From Argentina anserina (taxonomy: Eukaryota > Streptophyta > Magnoliopsida > Rosales > Rosaceae), in contig NC_065872.1 of NCBI RefSeq assembly GCF_933775445.1, positions 22,630,001 through 22,694,000 of the forward strand: a DNA stretch of 64,000 bases. The letters are read 5' to 3'. Below, one piece after another: positions 48,151 to 59,294 of this stretch. The notes beneath the pieces are model-generated. The model worked only from the letters and a program-made list of their open reading frames with translations, was not told the origin of the DNA and ran no database searches. The first letter of the stretch is position 1; each line of letters begins with the position of its first letter. Both the position numbers and the translations under genes were made by a program.

Positions 48151-49490
48151 TCCCCACTACCTTCTTGTTTTTGATGAAATTTTTGAGGATATATTGCAAT
48201 CAAACTAGTGTAGCTGTAAATGAAAACAAGCCCAGCAACTCCAAAAAGTTGATAGGTTCTTAAATACACAAAAATTCACCATCATTACAACATAGGGAGA
48301 ACACAGATTTTGTTTATTGTTTATGCTATTGAGTGATTGATTATAGTGAGCTTGGTTATTATGTATTAATAGTTGCAGTCATAAAAATCATATATGTATG
48401 CCTACAATACTAATCGTGACTTTCTTGCTGGTACAGAAGAGAAGGTAGTGGTCTAAGACTGAGATAATATTGAGATTATGGAAGTGAAAAATATAAAGAT
48501 TACCCGAGTGTTTCCTGAGTCGGATCAGCCCTTTTATTCTATTAGCTAGCCGCCCTGTCTCGCTGAAACTACCTGTTCATCCACCATAGTATCTGCTAAG
48601 ACTACGACCTTAAGCTTGAGTACCAATAACACACTAATGATACTCAATTGAAAACTTGTGCCGGTAAATAGATGGGGATATTTCGAAAGACAAGATGATT
48701 TTGTAGAATTGAAAGAAGCTCTTCTTTGCAATAATTTAGGTAGAAATGTATATTCATTTGGCATAGGAATCAGGAAGTATCGAAGTGGGTATTGCACATG
48801 ATCTTTTCATCTTGTTACTAGGCCATATGGTTTTGCAGTCCATTATATTTATTAGTAATTTCAACAATTTTCCAAAATAATGACTTAATAGTGAAGTCGA
48901 CTTACAAGGAACTTAATGAGAGGAGTATCTCGAATTTACTATAATATATAGTAGTCTTCATCAGGTATGAGCCAGAAAACTATTTTCTTCAGGATAAAAG
49001 CTATGTTCATAGTTTCATAAGTGTAATTAAATAGTGGTAGCCCCAAAAAAAAATTCTTTGGAGTCAGAATCAGTGTCCAATGGAACAATTTGAATTCATC
49101 AAGCCAAATAGTATAAGTATATTTTTTTTCTGTTTTCTATTTTGTAATTTCTCCAGTTTAATTTATAGTCTGATGTCCAAAATCTAAATGTATTGATCGT
49201 AAATAGCCGTTACAGGGAGTAGACATGAAGATGAAAATTTAACTTGGGTGTTAACTTTAGATAGTGAAACGTTCTTTTTGTATAGGTTTTGCTGGTGCTG
49301 TACGTTGGTGAGGCTGTTTTACCAATTAATTAGATGGCATGGGTCTATTACTAAGTAGTGTATTAACCATCCTGCACTCATGGAACTTTATAACCTGAGT
49401 ATTTTTCACATCCTAAAACATCTATAAATCGAAAAATTTACCCTAACCATTATTTCTCACAATGTGCAGCAATGGAATTTACAATAACTT
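48151..49490. other. Non-coding stretch, nothing recognised
   Basis: AT-rich DNA after the gypsy element. A minus-strand open frame at 48546-48797 has no recognised domain and I do not call it a gene. Confidence 0.4.
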
Positions 49491-49501
49491 TTTGACTCTC
49501 G

Positions 49502-50560
49502 TGTTGTAGTGGACGCTTACCTACCAAGCAAGCACGGGAGGGAAAAAGCGGTGAGTGTTTTAATGGCAACAGTTGTATTATTGTTTGATGAATTTTTGGT
49601 TGCTTGCTGGTTAAGCTTTTATTCTTTGCTTGCTTAAGAGTCTGTTTTTACGGGAAAAAACTTGACCAATAGAATAATGTGTTGCTTGCTGGTTTGCTTG
49701 CACATGAGTCTATTAATAGCATACTAATAAGATACATCTGCTTATTAACCCCTGAGTCTATAAATATAAAATATCTTCATATTTTTAACCCCTTTTGCAT
49801 TTTTACCTTTGTGTTGCCATTTCTGTTGGAAGAAAAACTTAAAGAGGAAGCTTGATGACATGGTTGAAAAAGGAGAGTCAGACCCGGGTACTGTGCACCA
49901 AGTCACATTTGAGGAAGAATGTGATATACTCGAAGACACATGGGGACAGCGAAAAGGAACAACAGATAGAGGTAACTGTTCATATTATCTTTGATGCTAC
50001 TGTACACACTAATATATAGAATGACAAGGAGTGTGTACATGTTACACCTGCTGTTGGAATTTGTAATCTAAATGATCAGCTTTCTCTACAAAACTAATCT
50101 ATACATGTTACAAAAATCTACAATAAATGGATGTAATTTAAATGTCAACTATCTCTAAGAAGGTGAAGGAAGCCTTGTTATTTGATTTCAATCCTCTTTG
50201 TCACTTTCATATTGTTATATTGCAGGCATGGGAGGAGGAGTCAAACGGGTGGCAAAGAGACGAGGAGGAGCACAGACCATCCTTAGTCAAGAAGCTGAGG
50301 AGAGAAGCCAGGTGTTAGAGGAGAGAGCCCGGCATGCCGATGAGAGAGCCCGGCAGGCCGAGGAGAGCGCGCAATAGGCTAAGGAGGCAGCAGCCTGAGC
50401 TCAAGAGGAAGTCAAGTAGGCTAAGGAGGCAGCTGCCCGAGCTGAAGAGGAAGTCAGAAGTCCAGGGAGGAAAATGAAGCCACGCAGAAGCGTCTTAAAG
50501 CGATGGAGGCATTCCGGTGGGATATATGGCTGCATGACCCGGTAGTACTTGAGGTAATTC
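49502..50560 (+). pseudogene. CACTA transposon gene remnant (plant Transposase_24-like), spliced
   Basis: Exon-like pieces follow each other. A short piece near 49510-49550 (DAYLPSKHGREKA) ends in GCG|GTGAGT. A piece at about 49830-49971 encodes LKRKLDDMVEKGESDPGTVH and then FEEECDILEDTWGQRKG, ending AGAG|GTAACT. A third starts after TTGCAG at 50226 with GMGGGVKRVAKRRGG. The joined order resembles the end of the plant En/Spm-associated protein, where a W-G-x-R-x-G motif precedes a G-rich turn. The third piece continues as a charged coiled coil (EERARHADERARQAEE) and has several in-frame TAG/TGA, so it is dead. The nearby CACTA-type end at 50852 supports the class. Confidence 0.5.
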
Positions 50561-50689
50561 ACTAGCACTAATATTAGGGGAATGATGATGATGTGGCTTG
50601 AAGGAAAGTGTGGTATGGCACTCTTTTGTTATCAATTTTGTTGTGCTTGAAACAACAAATTTCTTTCATAAACAACATTTGAAAGATTG

Positions 50690-50852
50690 AAGTGACCACT
50701 TTTGAACAACTAGTCGCCTCAATGTTATAGCCACGGTCATGAGGCGACCACATTCAAGCGACCACTTTATCGTCGCCTCAGAAGTCAGGAGACCATTGCG
50801 TGATGTAGGCCACCATTTGCCTCCGTCACCTGAGTGTGTTTCTGGCGTAGTG
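50690..50852. mobile_element. Right end of a second CACTA element
   Basis: Ends CTGGCGTAGTG at 50852, the inverse of CACTACGCCAG, a CACTA-type terminus. Just inside are inverted GTCGCCTCA/TGAGGCGAC cores (about 50712, 50740, 50773), the subterminal pattern of the class. No left end was found, so size and target duplication are unknown. Confidence 0.65.
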
Positions 50853-51680
50853 TGTGGCCAAATAGGTTTTACTCCTCTTTTTTGCTCTCTCGTAATCAGA
50901 ATACTACTATTTAGCACATTAATGAAATTCTTGTTAAAGAATCAAGTGATTATGTTTTTCTAGCCGAACTCATTTCATAAATGAATTTTACCGTTTTGCT
51001 TTCTTTTTGTTTTTCTTTTTTTCTGTGTGGTGCACACTATCAGCCTGTCCACCAGTTTGGTTTTGGCAAGACCAGTGACATGGCTTTAGACCACGTAGTA
51101 CTACAAAAGAAATTGAATTCACGAAGTAAATACTTGATTTGGAATAGGGATTGAATGAATTGTCATTGCGTATTCAATGGATTTGCGCAGACTTTTGATG
51201 AACTAAAAAGATGTCGCTATTGCAAATCTTAAGTTAAGAATGAAAAAGATTTTTGGGAAGACATAGTCTCGAAATGGATCACTAGGACTGTAATATTCAT
51301 GATTAATCAACAATCGGCTTCAGACACTCTAAAAGTTAAAAGTGAGGCTTACATAACTCCCATGATTAGTTGAAATCTTCAAATATATATTTGTTTTCGT
51401 CTAAATTGAAGATGATGAATAAGTGTTGGGAAATGAGATTATTTATTCAAGTGCAAAAACGCATCATTGCATTTAACACTATATGTAAGATTCGACCTCT
51501 CATTCGTTGTATAGCTATACACCCACGCAACAATAGTACCTAAAGGTTTCGGCTTATTTAGTCCCTATACAGAAAAGAGAAAAAGACATGATGAGAATGA
51601 ACATTATCAACGTCGTCGCCAGATATGCTTTAAGTAAATATACAAAAATTATCAAAGCTCTCATGATTAATATATAGATC
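50853..51680. other. Non-coding stretch, nothing recognised
   Basis: AT-rich DNA without believable coding or repeat structure; parts nearest 51680 may belong to the Copia tail that follows. Confidence 0.35.
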
Positions 51681-51689
51681 AAGGGAGCA

Positions 51690-52090
51690 GACATCAGGAG
51701 GAGTCTAGCACATATATGCTAATTTTAAATGTAATAGGTGTGTTGTGTGTTTTTTCTCCTTCGACCAAGGTTATATTTTCTCCCATTAGATTTTGTTACT
51801 TGGTAAGGTGTTTAATGAGACAACACCTTATGCACCATTATATCTTTAATTCGGCACAATAGGGAGTATTGAAGGAAAAACACAATTAGTGTGTCTTCGT
51901 TGAAGTAAATAACAGAATGACGTTTATAATCAACAGACGTAACGGGTCAATCAACAATTATATAGCCTTAATTACCATTGTTATTACTATTTACTTCTAT
52001 TGTAATCCTTACTCCTATATAAAGGGGATTATCAATGAAATGAGGAGACCAAATTTCATTTTTCCTACAACACGGACATCCTTTTCTGTG
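51690..52090 (+). mobile_element. 3' tail and LTR piece of a Copia element
   Basis: GCAGACATCAGGAGGAGTCTAG is followed by a TTTTTCTCCTTCGACCAAGG phrase and by TGGTAAGGTGTTTAATGAGAC, a pattern I recognise from the region between RNase H and the 3' LTR of many plant Copia elements. A second purine stretch (AATAGGGAGTATTGAAG, 51859) precedes LTR-like DNA with TATATAAAGGGG (about 52016). No pol coding remains. Confidence 0.5.
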
Positions 52091-52540
52091 AAACTAAGCA
52101 TTTTCGACTGTACTTTATCCTTTTTTCCTTTCCTAGAAAAAAATGGTTACTGTAATTTTATCACTATTTTCGTAGTACTTTCCAAAACACATTATATGTT
52201 TTCAGCTGTCCATTTACACTTGGTCACTGATCAATGCATATTTTCATTAACCTATGTTTGTTGAGTTGCTTCTTGTGTGGTCATGTCCGATTGTTGCTCT
52301 GTCTCTCTCTGTCTCTCTCTCTGTTTGTGTTTGGTGTAGTATTATAATTTTTTTTCCTATTACTTGAAAACATATCGCCTCCGCCCCCTCCACCATACTC
52401 ATCCTGCATTTTCCCTATAACCATCTTATATCGGACTGTTATTTCAATACTCAACAGATGTCAGAATGCTCTTGTCAATTCCATTTATTTGTTTGAGATG
52501 AACACAACGAGTTAGCCGTGTCACCCAATCTGTAACTCAG

Positions 52541-52971
52541 ATGGCCATGGACCAGGATTGCGACCAGTGCCAATTCATGATCCGGAAGTCCAAGATGCTG
52601 TAAATAATGCTGTCCAGTTCCTTCAGCTACGAACAAATTCGTTGTTCCCATATGAACTTCTTGAGATCCCCCTAGCTAAGGCTAAGGTTGCCATTGTCTA
52701 TTAATCGTTCTGTTCACTTCTCCTACTCAATCAGGATCTATCTTCATATTCTAGAAGCGTGACTGCTAGCTAGCTAGCTAGCTAACTAGCTAAAGGAACT
52801 CGCTCGCTAGCTAAAGGAACTCTTGTTTTATTTCAGGTCATTGAAGATTATGCCAGATTTCAGTTGCTTTTGAAGGTGAAGAGGGGAATACAAGAACAGA
52901 AGCTCTGGGTTGAAGTAAAGAAGAATATTGAAGGAAGGTTCTACCTGAGTGAGATGGAAAGAGATCGGTGA
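52541..52971 (+). pseudogene. Phytocystatin C-terminal domain, two exons, N-terminal domain missing
   Basis: Exon 52541-52686 follows CTCAG and encodes DGHGPGLRPVPIHDPEVQDA, then LRTNSLFPYELLEIPLAKAK; it ends AAG|GTTGCC. Exon 52837-52971 follows TTTCAG and encodes VIEDYARFQLLLKVKRG, then EVKKNIEGRFYLSEMERDR and a TGA. The joined frame is open (phase 0 at the join). Extended plant cystatins end in such a domain, whose SNSLFPYEL motif is tied to legumain inhibition; here Ser reads Thr. The papain-inhibiting domain (LARFAVDEHN, QVVAG, PW) is not found upstream, where Copia DNA lies. The intron holds a (CTAG)n palindrome at about 52766-52788. A possible AATAAA is at about 53168. Call: gene fragment, probably not functional. 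Confidence 0.65.
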
Positions 52972-53408
52972 ATCTAGTTGATTTTCATAGTAAACAATGT
53001 GCTGATAATTCGTGTTATCTACTACAGTGTTATTGTAAAATGGATCGTTTGAAGTGACATTCTGTATAGTGTATATTATGTGAATTGTAATGCTCCCCAG
53101 TACCTATGTTCTATAATTGCTTGTACAAAATTACACTAGTCATGTATATGGTGTGTTGATGCCTTGCAAATAAACTGGTTTCCCTGGATTTTCCTAGTTT
53201 TCTCGGTTGATTGTTTTGCAAAAATATGATAGGGAGAGCAGTGTATTACATCCTCGGACTGAAAAAATAATTCGCATTCTACAAATCTATGTTATATCTT
53301 TTGAATATGCAAAACATTGCTATTGGTGTGATTATTGATCAGATATAAGCTCTCAAGTTTTGGCTTAAAGGAAATAAAAGTTGGAAGAACAAACAAAAGG
53401 TATGAAGA

Positions 53409-55820
53409 CTACATATCAGCTGCCACACGTTTGTACAAGTCTGTTGGCAGCCTCGGCGTCGGCACAGCCTGCAATGGGGTTCTCATGTAAGTCACAAGCC
53501 CTGGACTTTCTGACATATCAATTTCCTTTGGACTCGCCCCTTCGGCAGGAGTCCAACTGAAATGGTGTAGTAGATGGCCCAACATGGACGCCACCAAATT
53601 GATACCAAGTTGGGCTCCCGGACATACACGGCGTCCTGCTCCAAACGGAAGCAGTCTAAAATCATGTCCTTTCATGTCCACATCCTCCTCTAGGAACCTT
53701 TCGGGACGGAACTCATTTGGATCCTTCCATTCTGCAGGATCGCGAGCCACAGCCCAAACATTAACATGTACGTTTGAGCCCTTGGGTACGTCGTAGCCAC
53801 CGATCTTGACATCGACATTGGCTCGGTGGGGAAGCATCAATGGAGTCGGAGGGTGCATCCTCATCGCTTCTTTGGCTACACTTTGTAAATATGGGAGGCT
53901 CGAGAAATCAGCTTCGGTCATGACCCGTTCCAACCCAACGACCTGGTCTAGCTCCTCTTGGGCTTTTTGCTGCACCCTTGGGTTCTTAATCAACTCTGCC
54001 ATGGCCCATTCGGCAGAAATGGCAGTTGTATCCATGCCAGCAGTAATCATATCCTGCGGAATGGAATAATAACGTATTCAGGATTAAGTTTAATGATTAC
54101 AGAATATGTTGTTAGCAGTTAGTACTTACCCAAAGAAGTCCAATAATAGTGTCCTCAGAAAGGTCGTACTTGTTTTGCAAGGTTAGCAAGGCATCCACGA
54201 AATGCTGCTTGGCAACACCACCGCTTTTGTTGCGTGCTTGTGTGTGTTCTTCCATGATTTCCTTAGTGAGTCGATCTCGTCGTGCCCCATGCTGAGCGAA
54301 TGCTCCTTCCTCTAGTGGGAACATCCAACGAAGCCATGGAATATGCTCCGCCATGGCCAGCGATGCTCCGAGCTTGAGCCCATTTGAGACAATGGCCTTG
54401 AATTCGAGCCCTTGTTCATCTATCACACCCTCTGAGTTCACAAATCGTTTCCCAAATGCTAGCCTTGTTATGTTGTTGAAGGCCACCGCTCCCAAATACT
54501 TCCTCACTGACAAGCTCTTTCCATAGTTTTCTACACGGATAGACAAATGTAGTTGCAAATCAGTCGAGTATACCCTGCATTCTGCATTCATGTATGGAGA
54601 TTTTTGTAGCACAAGGCCACAACCACTTGTACTGACTCAAAATGATCACTATGTTTCAAAGTTAACATTTCCATTATGAATTTTCAGACCTTCATATGGA
54701 AGGAACCCAAATGTGGTCACTCCTTAAAAGATGTTCCATCATTCAATTAACAAAATATCAAATTACTTAAGTAAATTTGAAATAGGCAAATATACACAGA
54801 ACTATAATGGTATTCAACATTTAAAGAAAAACATATTATTTTTAATTGATAATGATGGGGTGGCTTGGTTTCTTTTCATCACAAGTAAGTTTTTGTTGAG
54901 TTTTATCACAAGTGGCTCTTCACTTCCAGTTTCATCTTTATCATAAGTGGGAGAACTTAATATACGACTGGTTCATATCTGCCACCCATTATTGTTGTAA
55001 TTTCCGTTAGGTCAAGTTTACTTGGCTGAAATGATAAAGACCACACCAATCAAACAAGGCAACGATAATGGTCACAAATCTACCTAATTATAGTAACGTA
55101 ACATGGAAACAAAAATATATTAGCTTAAAGGAAATATATTAAGTTTTTATGGCCTAAACCAAAATTTATGAAATTCCAAACTAATGGATTTACCTGAATG
55201 GCATTTTCCTTCTTATCCTTAATGCCCCCGTTATTATGGTTGACTTCACTAATTAGAATAATCTTGAATAGTACGAAAAACACTTGGAAAATAAATAAAA
55301 CTTGAAAATAAGAAATGGACATACCAGCTTGGTCGTTGTAAATGGACTCGACCATGGCGGTAACCTCATCTTCACGAATAGGTCTGAGAGCCTCAATCCT
55401 CTTGGGAGAGAAGAGCTCCAGAGTGCAGACCTTCCTGACCTTGACGTAATGGGGTCCATAGTCGGCCCAGATGAGGTCTTGACCGTCATGGCTGAACTTT
55501 GCGGCCGATCGGTTGCGGTGCCGGTCGGCCAGTTTCTGATCATGGTCTTTGAGCACTTGTCTTGCAAGTTCTGTGTTTGAAACCACGACGTTGAGGGTTG
55601 ATCCGGTCCAGACCGATATGATGGGTCCGTAGGACTGAGCCCACTCGGCGTAGCACCGGAACCGAACCGGCTTAATCTGGTAGAGGTTGCCGACGACAGG
55701 CCATGGACGCGGACCTGGCGGGAGCTTGTATCTGAACCGCTGGTAAAGCTTGTATGCGAGGATGAGGATCAAAACGGAGAATGAGATGGAAACCGGGAGA
55801 GGAGGAAGAGCCATGGTCAT
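53409..55820 (-). CDS. CYP98A: Cytochrome P450 CYP98A, p-coumaroyl ester 3'-hydroxylase, 513 aa
   Basis: CYP98A enzymes sit on the endoplasmic reticulum and, with NADPH and a P450 reductase, hydroxylate the ring of p-coumaroyl shikimate or quinate. That step leads to lignin monomers and chlorogenic acids. Exons (minus): 55325-55820, 54130-54530, 53409-54053, with GT-AG introns of 794 and 76 bp; the joined frame is 1,542 bases. Residues: membrane anchor about 10-25, [14 protein letters not shown] hinge, [16 protein letters not shown]-helix, AGMDTT I-helix at 304-309, KEAMR (ExxR) at 360-364, RPERF near 415-419, heme loop [11 protein letters not shown] with the ligand Cys at 443, end [14 protein letters not shown]. 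All key residues are present. Start at 55820 (MTMALPP) puts the anchor at the N-terminus; an in-frame ATG at 55916 also exists. The subfamily call is by recalled similarity to known CYP98A3-type proteins; substrate preference is inferred. Confidence 0.93.
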
Positions 55821-56126
55821 GTTAGAAATGGGGCAAGGATCGAGCCAGCTATTAATATGAATAAATATACGAATGGAAGTCTGGGAGAGAGTGAGAGACA
55901 TAAAGAGTTGATGCATGATCACTAATATGGAAAATATGTAAAGGCAGGGAGAGTTGGTGAATGGTGAGTGCGGACGGCAATGATTTTAGAGAGTTGATGC
56001 GCAAATGGAATGCACCAACAAACTAACACGTTGCCACTTAGGGTCGTTTTTTAGCATATAAGGGTGGCGCGTGATGTGCTATTTTCCGGTGATGCGCGGT
56101 GGGAAAGTCTTTTCTTGTTTTTCTGG

Positions 56127-56133
56127 GGTTGGT
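56127..56133 (-). promoter_or_regulatory. AC element (MYB site) upstream of CYP98A
   Basis: On the minus strand ACCAACC, about 307 bases before the start codon. AC elements are bound by MYB factors that drive phenylpropanoid and lignin genes. Binding here is inferred. Confidence 0.5.
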
Positions 56134-56174
56134 GAGACATTAGAAGTAGGAAAAGTGTATTGCAAGGAATCAAA

Positions 56175-56181
56175 GGTTGGT
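56175..56181 (-). promoter_or_regulatory. Second AC element upstream of CYP98A
   Basis: A second ACCAACC on the minus strand, about 355 bases before the start codon and 48 bases from the first. Confidence 0.5.
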
Positions 56182-56239
56182 GGGAAAATGGTAGACCCAC
56201 CCCCAGAACACAGGTTTTGGTTGTGTGACTTTTACAACC

Positions 56240-57115
56240 GGAGTAGATGGATATTGCCAACGTAACATCTGCGACTACAACTTCTCTCCTGATCCACTAT
56301 CAAGGGGTTCCAGAACAAGAATAATGTTGGCCCAAAATAATACCCAAATGTGCAAAACCAATCCATACCAAGTGCAAGTCCCCCCATGCTCTTTGGGTCA
56401 CAGCCAAGTGAGCCAACACATAAAAACACACCTAGAGCAACATTTTACTAGATTGATTGATTGATCATCACATACGATTCTTAATAAGTTAACTTTGATT
56501 GATTGATAATAACCAAACCAAAAAGATGTAATATTCATACACATTGAGGATCCCATGGAAACCAGGCTGAATTGAATTTTCTTTGACCTAGTTCATGAAA
56601 ACTAGAGCTAAACCAGAGTGTGCGTGGCTGCTGCAGCTAGTGAAGAGCATAAATCGACGCTATTCAGTGAGATGTTTGCCGAGGAAGACGTACGAAGAGC
56701 CGATTGACGATGGAGTTTGAGAAAAATGGGTAGAGTGAGCGGAGGAGGTATAATGCGCTAGTTGAAAATAAATCACCGGAAATCGGGTTCACTGGCGGAG
56801 GGAGCAAATAAAGTCTTGTGTGGCGGCATAAGAGATCTATTGCGTCGATGGAGAAAGTGGAGAGATATTAAATTTGAAAGTGGCACATTTGTAAATATGT
56901 GGTGAAGTTGGACAATTTCGTAATTTTGTGATTGCGTGACTTGCGTCATTAAAAATTAGGTCAAGCTCGCTATTGTTGGTTATTGGGCCTGAGCTTAAAT
57001 CCTGATTTGTATAACAAATTAGATGTGAAAAAAACTCATTTTCAAATGTGGTCAGATTACTCAGATACTACTGAGTAATCTTCTATTTTTCTTTTCAAAA
57101 TAATTGGGATTACTT
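56240..57115. other. Non-coding stretch beyond the CYP98A promoter
   Basis: No gene recognised. A GC-richer patch at about 56620-56850 looks like leader or promoter DNA but has no convincing open frame. Confidence 0.35.
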
Positions 57116-59280
57116 GACACGATCCGCTCCAAAATTTATCTTAATATCGAGACAGATCGTGCGGGAACCACTATCAAATGAGATATACCAAAATTTCGGT
57201 ATAGTATCCCCTGAAAGTAGCCAACCCTACCTGCACAAAACGACACTCCCAATATCTTAAATTCAACCTCAACACTTGGAGCCACCATGCTCCCCAAAAT
57301 TTCCAAACTCCACAATCACATCCCATAAATACAATTCAAAAATACAACACAAGGTACCTTACAGAGTACGCAGTAATCATTACGCAGTAATCGTTATTTA
57401 ATATCATCGGACCCCTGGAGTTCGTAGCTCGTCTTAAACCACAACCGCCCAACCCACTTTAAGACAACAAGGGTCACTAATCAACGTAAAAACATAATTT
57501 TTGAAAATCTCATACCCGAAGTAATTACTCAAATGACGAAACTATCTTAACACTTTCTAAGAATCTCAATCTCAGATAATTATTCGACACAGAATGGAAA
57601 ATGAACCATCCCCGCTAGTCTGAGTAAAGTAATAATAATAATTATAGAAATAGACTAGTCCCGCTAGCCTCAATAAAGTAATCAAGCCATGCAATATGCT
57701 ATACACTATGCCATACACTATGCCCCCTCCCGAGCAACTCAAAAATATTCCAATACTCCCATTGGTGGGCTTTTTTGATATTCCTAAATATCACATCGCC
57801 TCTCAGGCGGAAAGGAATATCATAATAATATGCCAGTTCCCATACTCCCATTACAGGGCTTTCGTGATATTTCTGGATATCACATCGCCTCCCAAGTGGA
57901 AACGGATATCATAACAATCTGCTAGCTCTCATCAACGTGCCCCTCCGGGGCAAAATAAATATGTACTCTCATACTCCCAAAATCGTCACGTCACGCTAAC
58001 GGATAGGGTAACTGTCACGCCCTCAAATCCGAGACCACTATTATATGGAAATATAGTTCTCGAATTAAAGATGTGACCTTAAAACCAATAAAATTTCCAC
58101 ACAGACAGAACATTGAAATACATTTTGCCACTTGGGCCGCCGCTAAGGCTAAATCATATGTATTCATTTTCTTTCGCCAAACTGGCCGCCACTATGGTAG
58201 AACAACACACACAAGTCTTTTGCCTAAAAAGGCCGCCACAAAGACAACACTACAATCCACAAAGCTACACACGCAATAATCATACTGGAAGGTACATTTT
58301 CTTCCCTTCCGGTCACACAATATAGAAGCACTTCGACTATACAAATATTCCATCCAAAAACCTCCAATTTACCGAGAGGTACATTTTATTCCCCCTCAGT
58401 CCCATCCTCCATAGTTCAATGAAAACCAACTAAAAATATACAATATATTTCACAATATAGTAGTTTTATATACTTAGTGATAAATATATGCATATCATAT
58501 TACCATTTAGATATACGTATATAAATCACCAAATACATACACATTTATGTTCAATCACACAACAAGAAGAAAATATATAAAATGTAAGTTCACACGTCTA
58601 GTTATCGCCAAGGTAACTAGACCAAACGTGAGGTTTACTCACCTTAATGCTTGCTTCCACTTCTAAGTCAACAAGTAGAACACTTGTTTCGAACTCAAGC
58701 ACCTAAGTTAAACAAAGCTCCACTTAGTAAAAAGGAACCAAAACAACCCAAAATATACACACTTCATAAAATTCAGCATTCTACTAAGGTCACCCAGGCC
58801 ACACACTAGTGGCATCCACTCCAACCACTTCACTCTTTTCTTCTCTTACTTCCCAAAACCAACCTTTCCAAAATGTCACAACTTAACTAAACAACTTTCC
58901 CAAACAAAACCATAGCACTCTCAAACAGCCCCTACTCTCAAAACCACCAAAACATCACCAAAGATAACAACTAACTCAACTTTCCTTACTACAATACTAC
59001 AATAACACTGCAGCCCTGCTGCCCTCAAAATCCTACACCCTCTTTTAACACAAAAATGACTTCACACCTTCTTCCTTACCAAAATAGCCCATACAACAAC
59101 CAACCTATTTCAAACAAACCACAAGTATCCCAACACCCAACTCAACTACTTCAAAATCAGCAACAAAGTTTGATGATTAACTACAAACACAACTCACCCC
59201 TTAAATCTCAAACTACATAACTCACTACTCCTCACCAGCTAACCAGTTAAGGGAATGATCTCCTTACCCAAAATAACTCG
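57116..59280 (-). repeat. LTR-like DNA, two adjacent segments
   Basis: On the minus strand one segment ends GGAGCGGATCGTGTCA (at 57116) and another ends GGGCGTGACA (at 58014), both like the ends of Ty3/gypsy LTRs with a CACGCC or CACGATC-type opening on the plus strand. A donor-like GGTGAGTAAACC lies near 58630 (minus). No coding and no primer site were seen. At 57753-57935 a ~93-bp unit (ATACTCCCATT through GATATCACATCGCCTC to ATATCATAA) is tandemly repeated twice. Solo or partial LTRs are the likely reading. Confidence 0.4.
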
Positions 59281-59294
59281 TCAAAAGGAAGGAT

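Noticed and set aside
48546..48797. 83-residue minus-strand open frame
   Set aside because: No recognisable domain, no neighbouring exons, AT-rich context.
51917..52264. 115-residue plus-strand open frame
   Set aside because: Falls in LTR-like Copia tail DNA with a TATA region; not a gene.
52490..52532. DEHNELA-like translation just before the cystatin exons, similar to the conserved cystatin helix motif
   Set aside because: An in-frame stop sits directly before it, and in real genes this motif is not next to the C-terminal exon; too short to trust.
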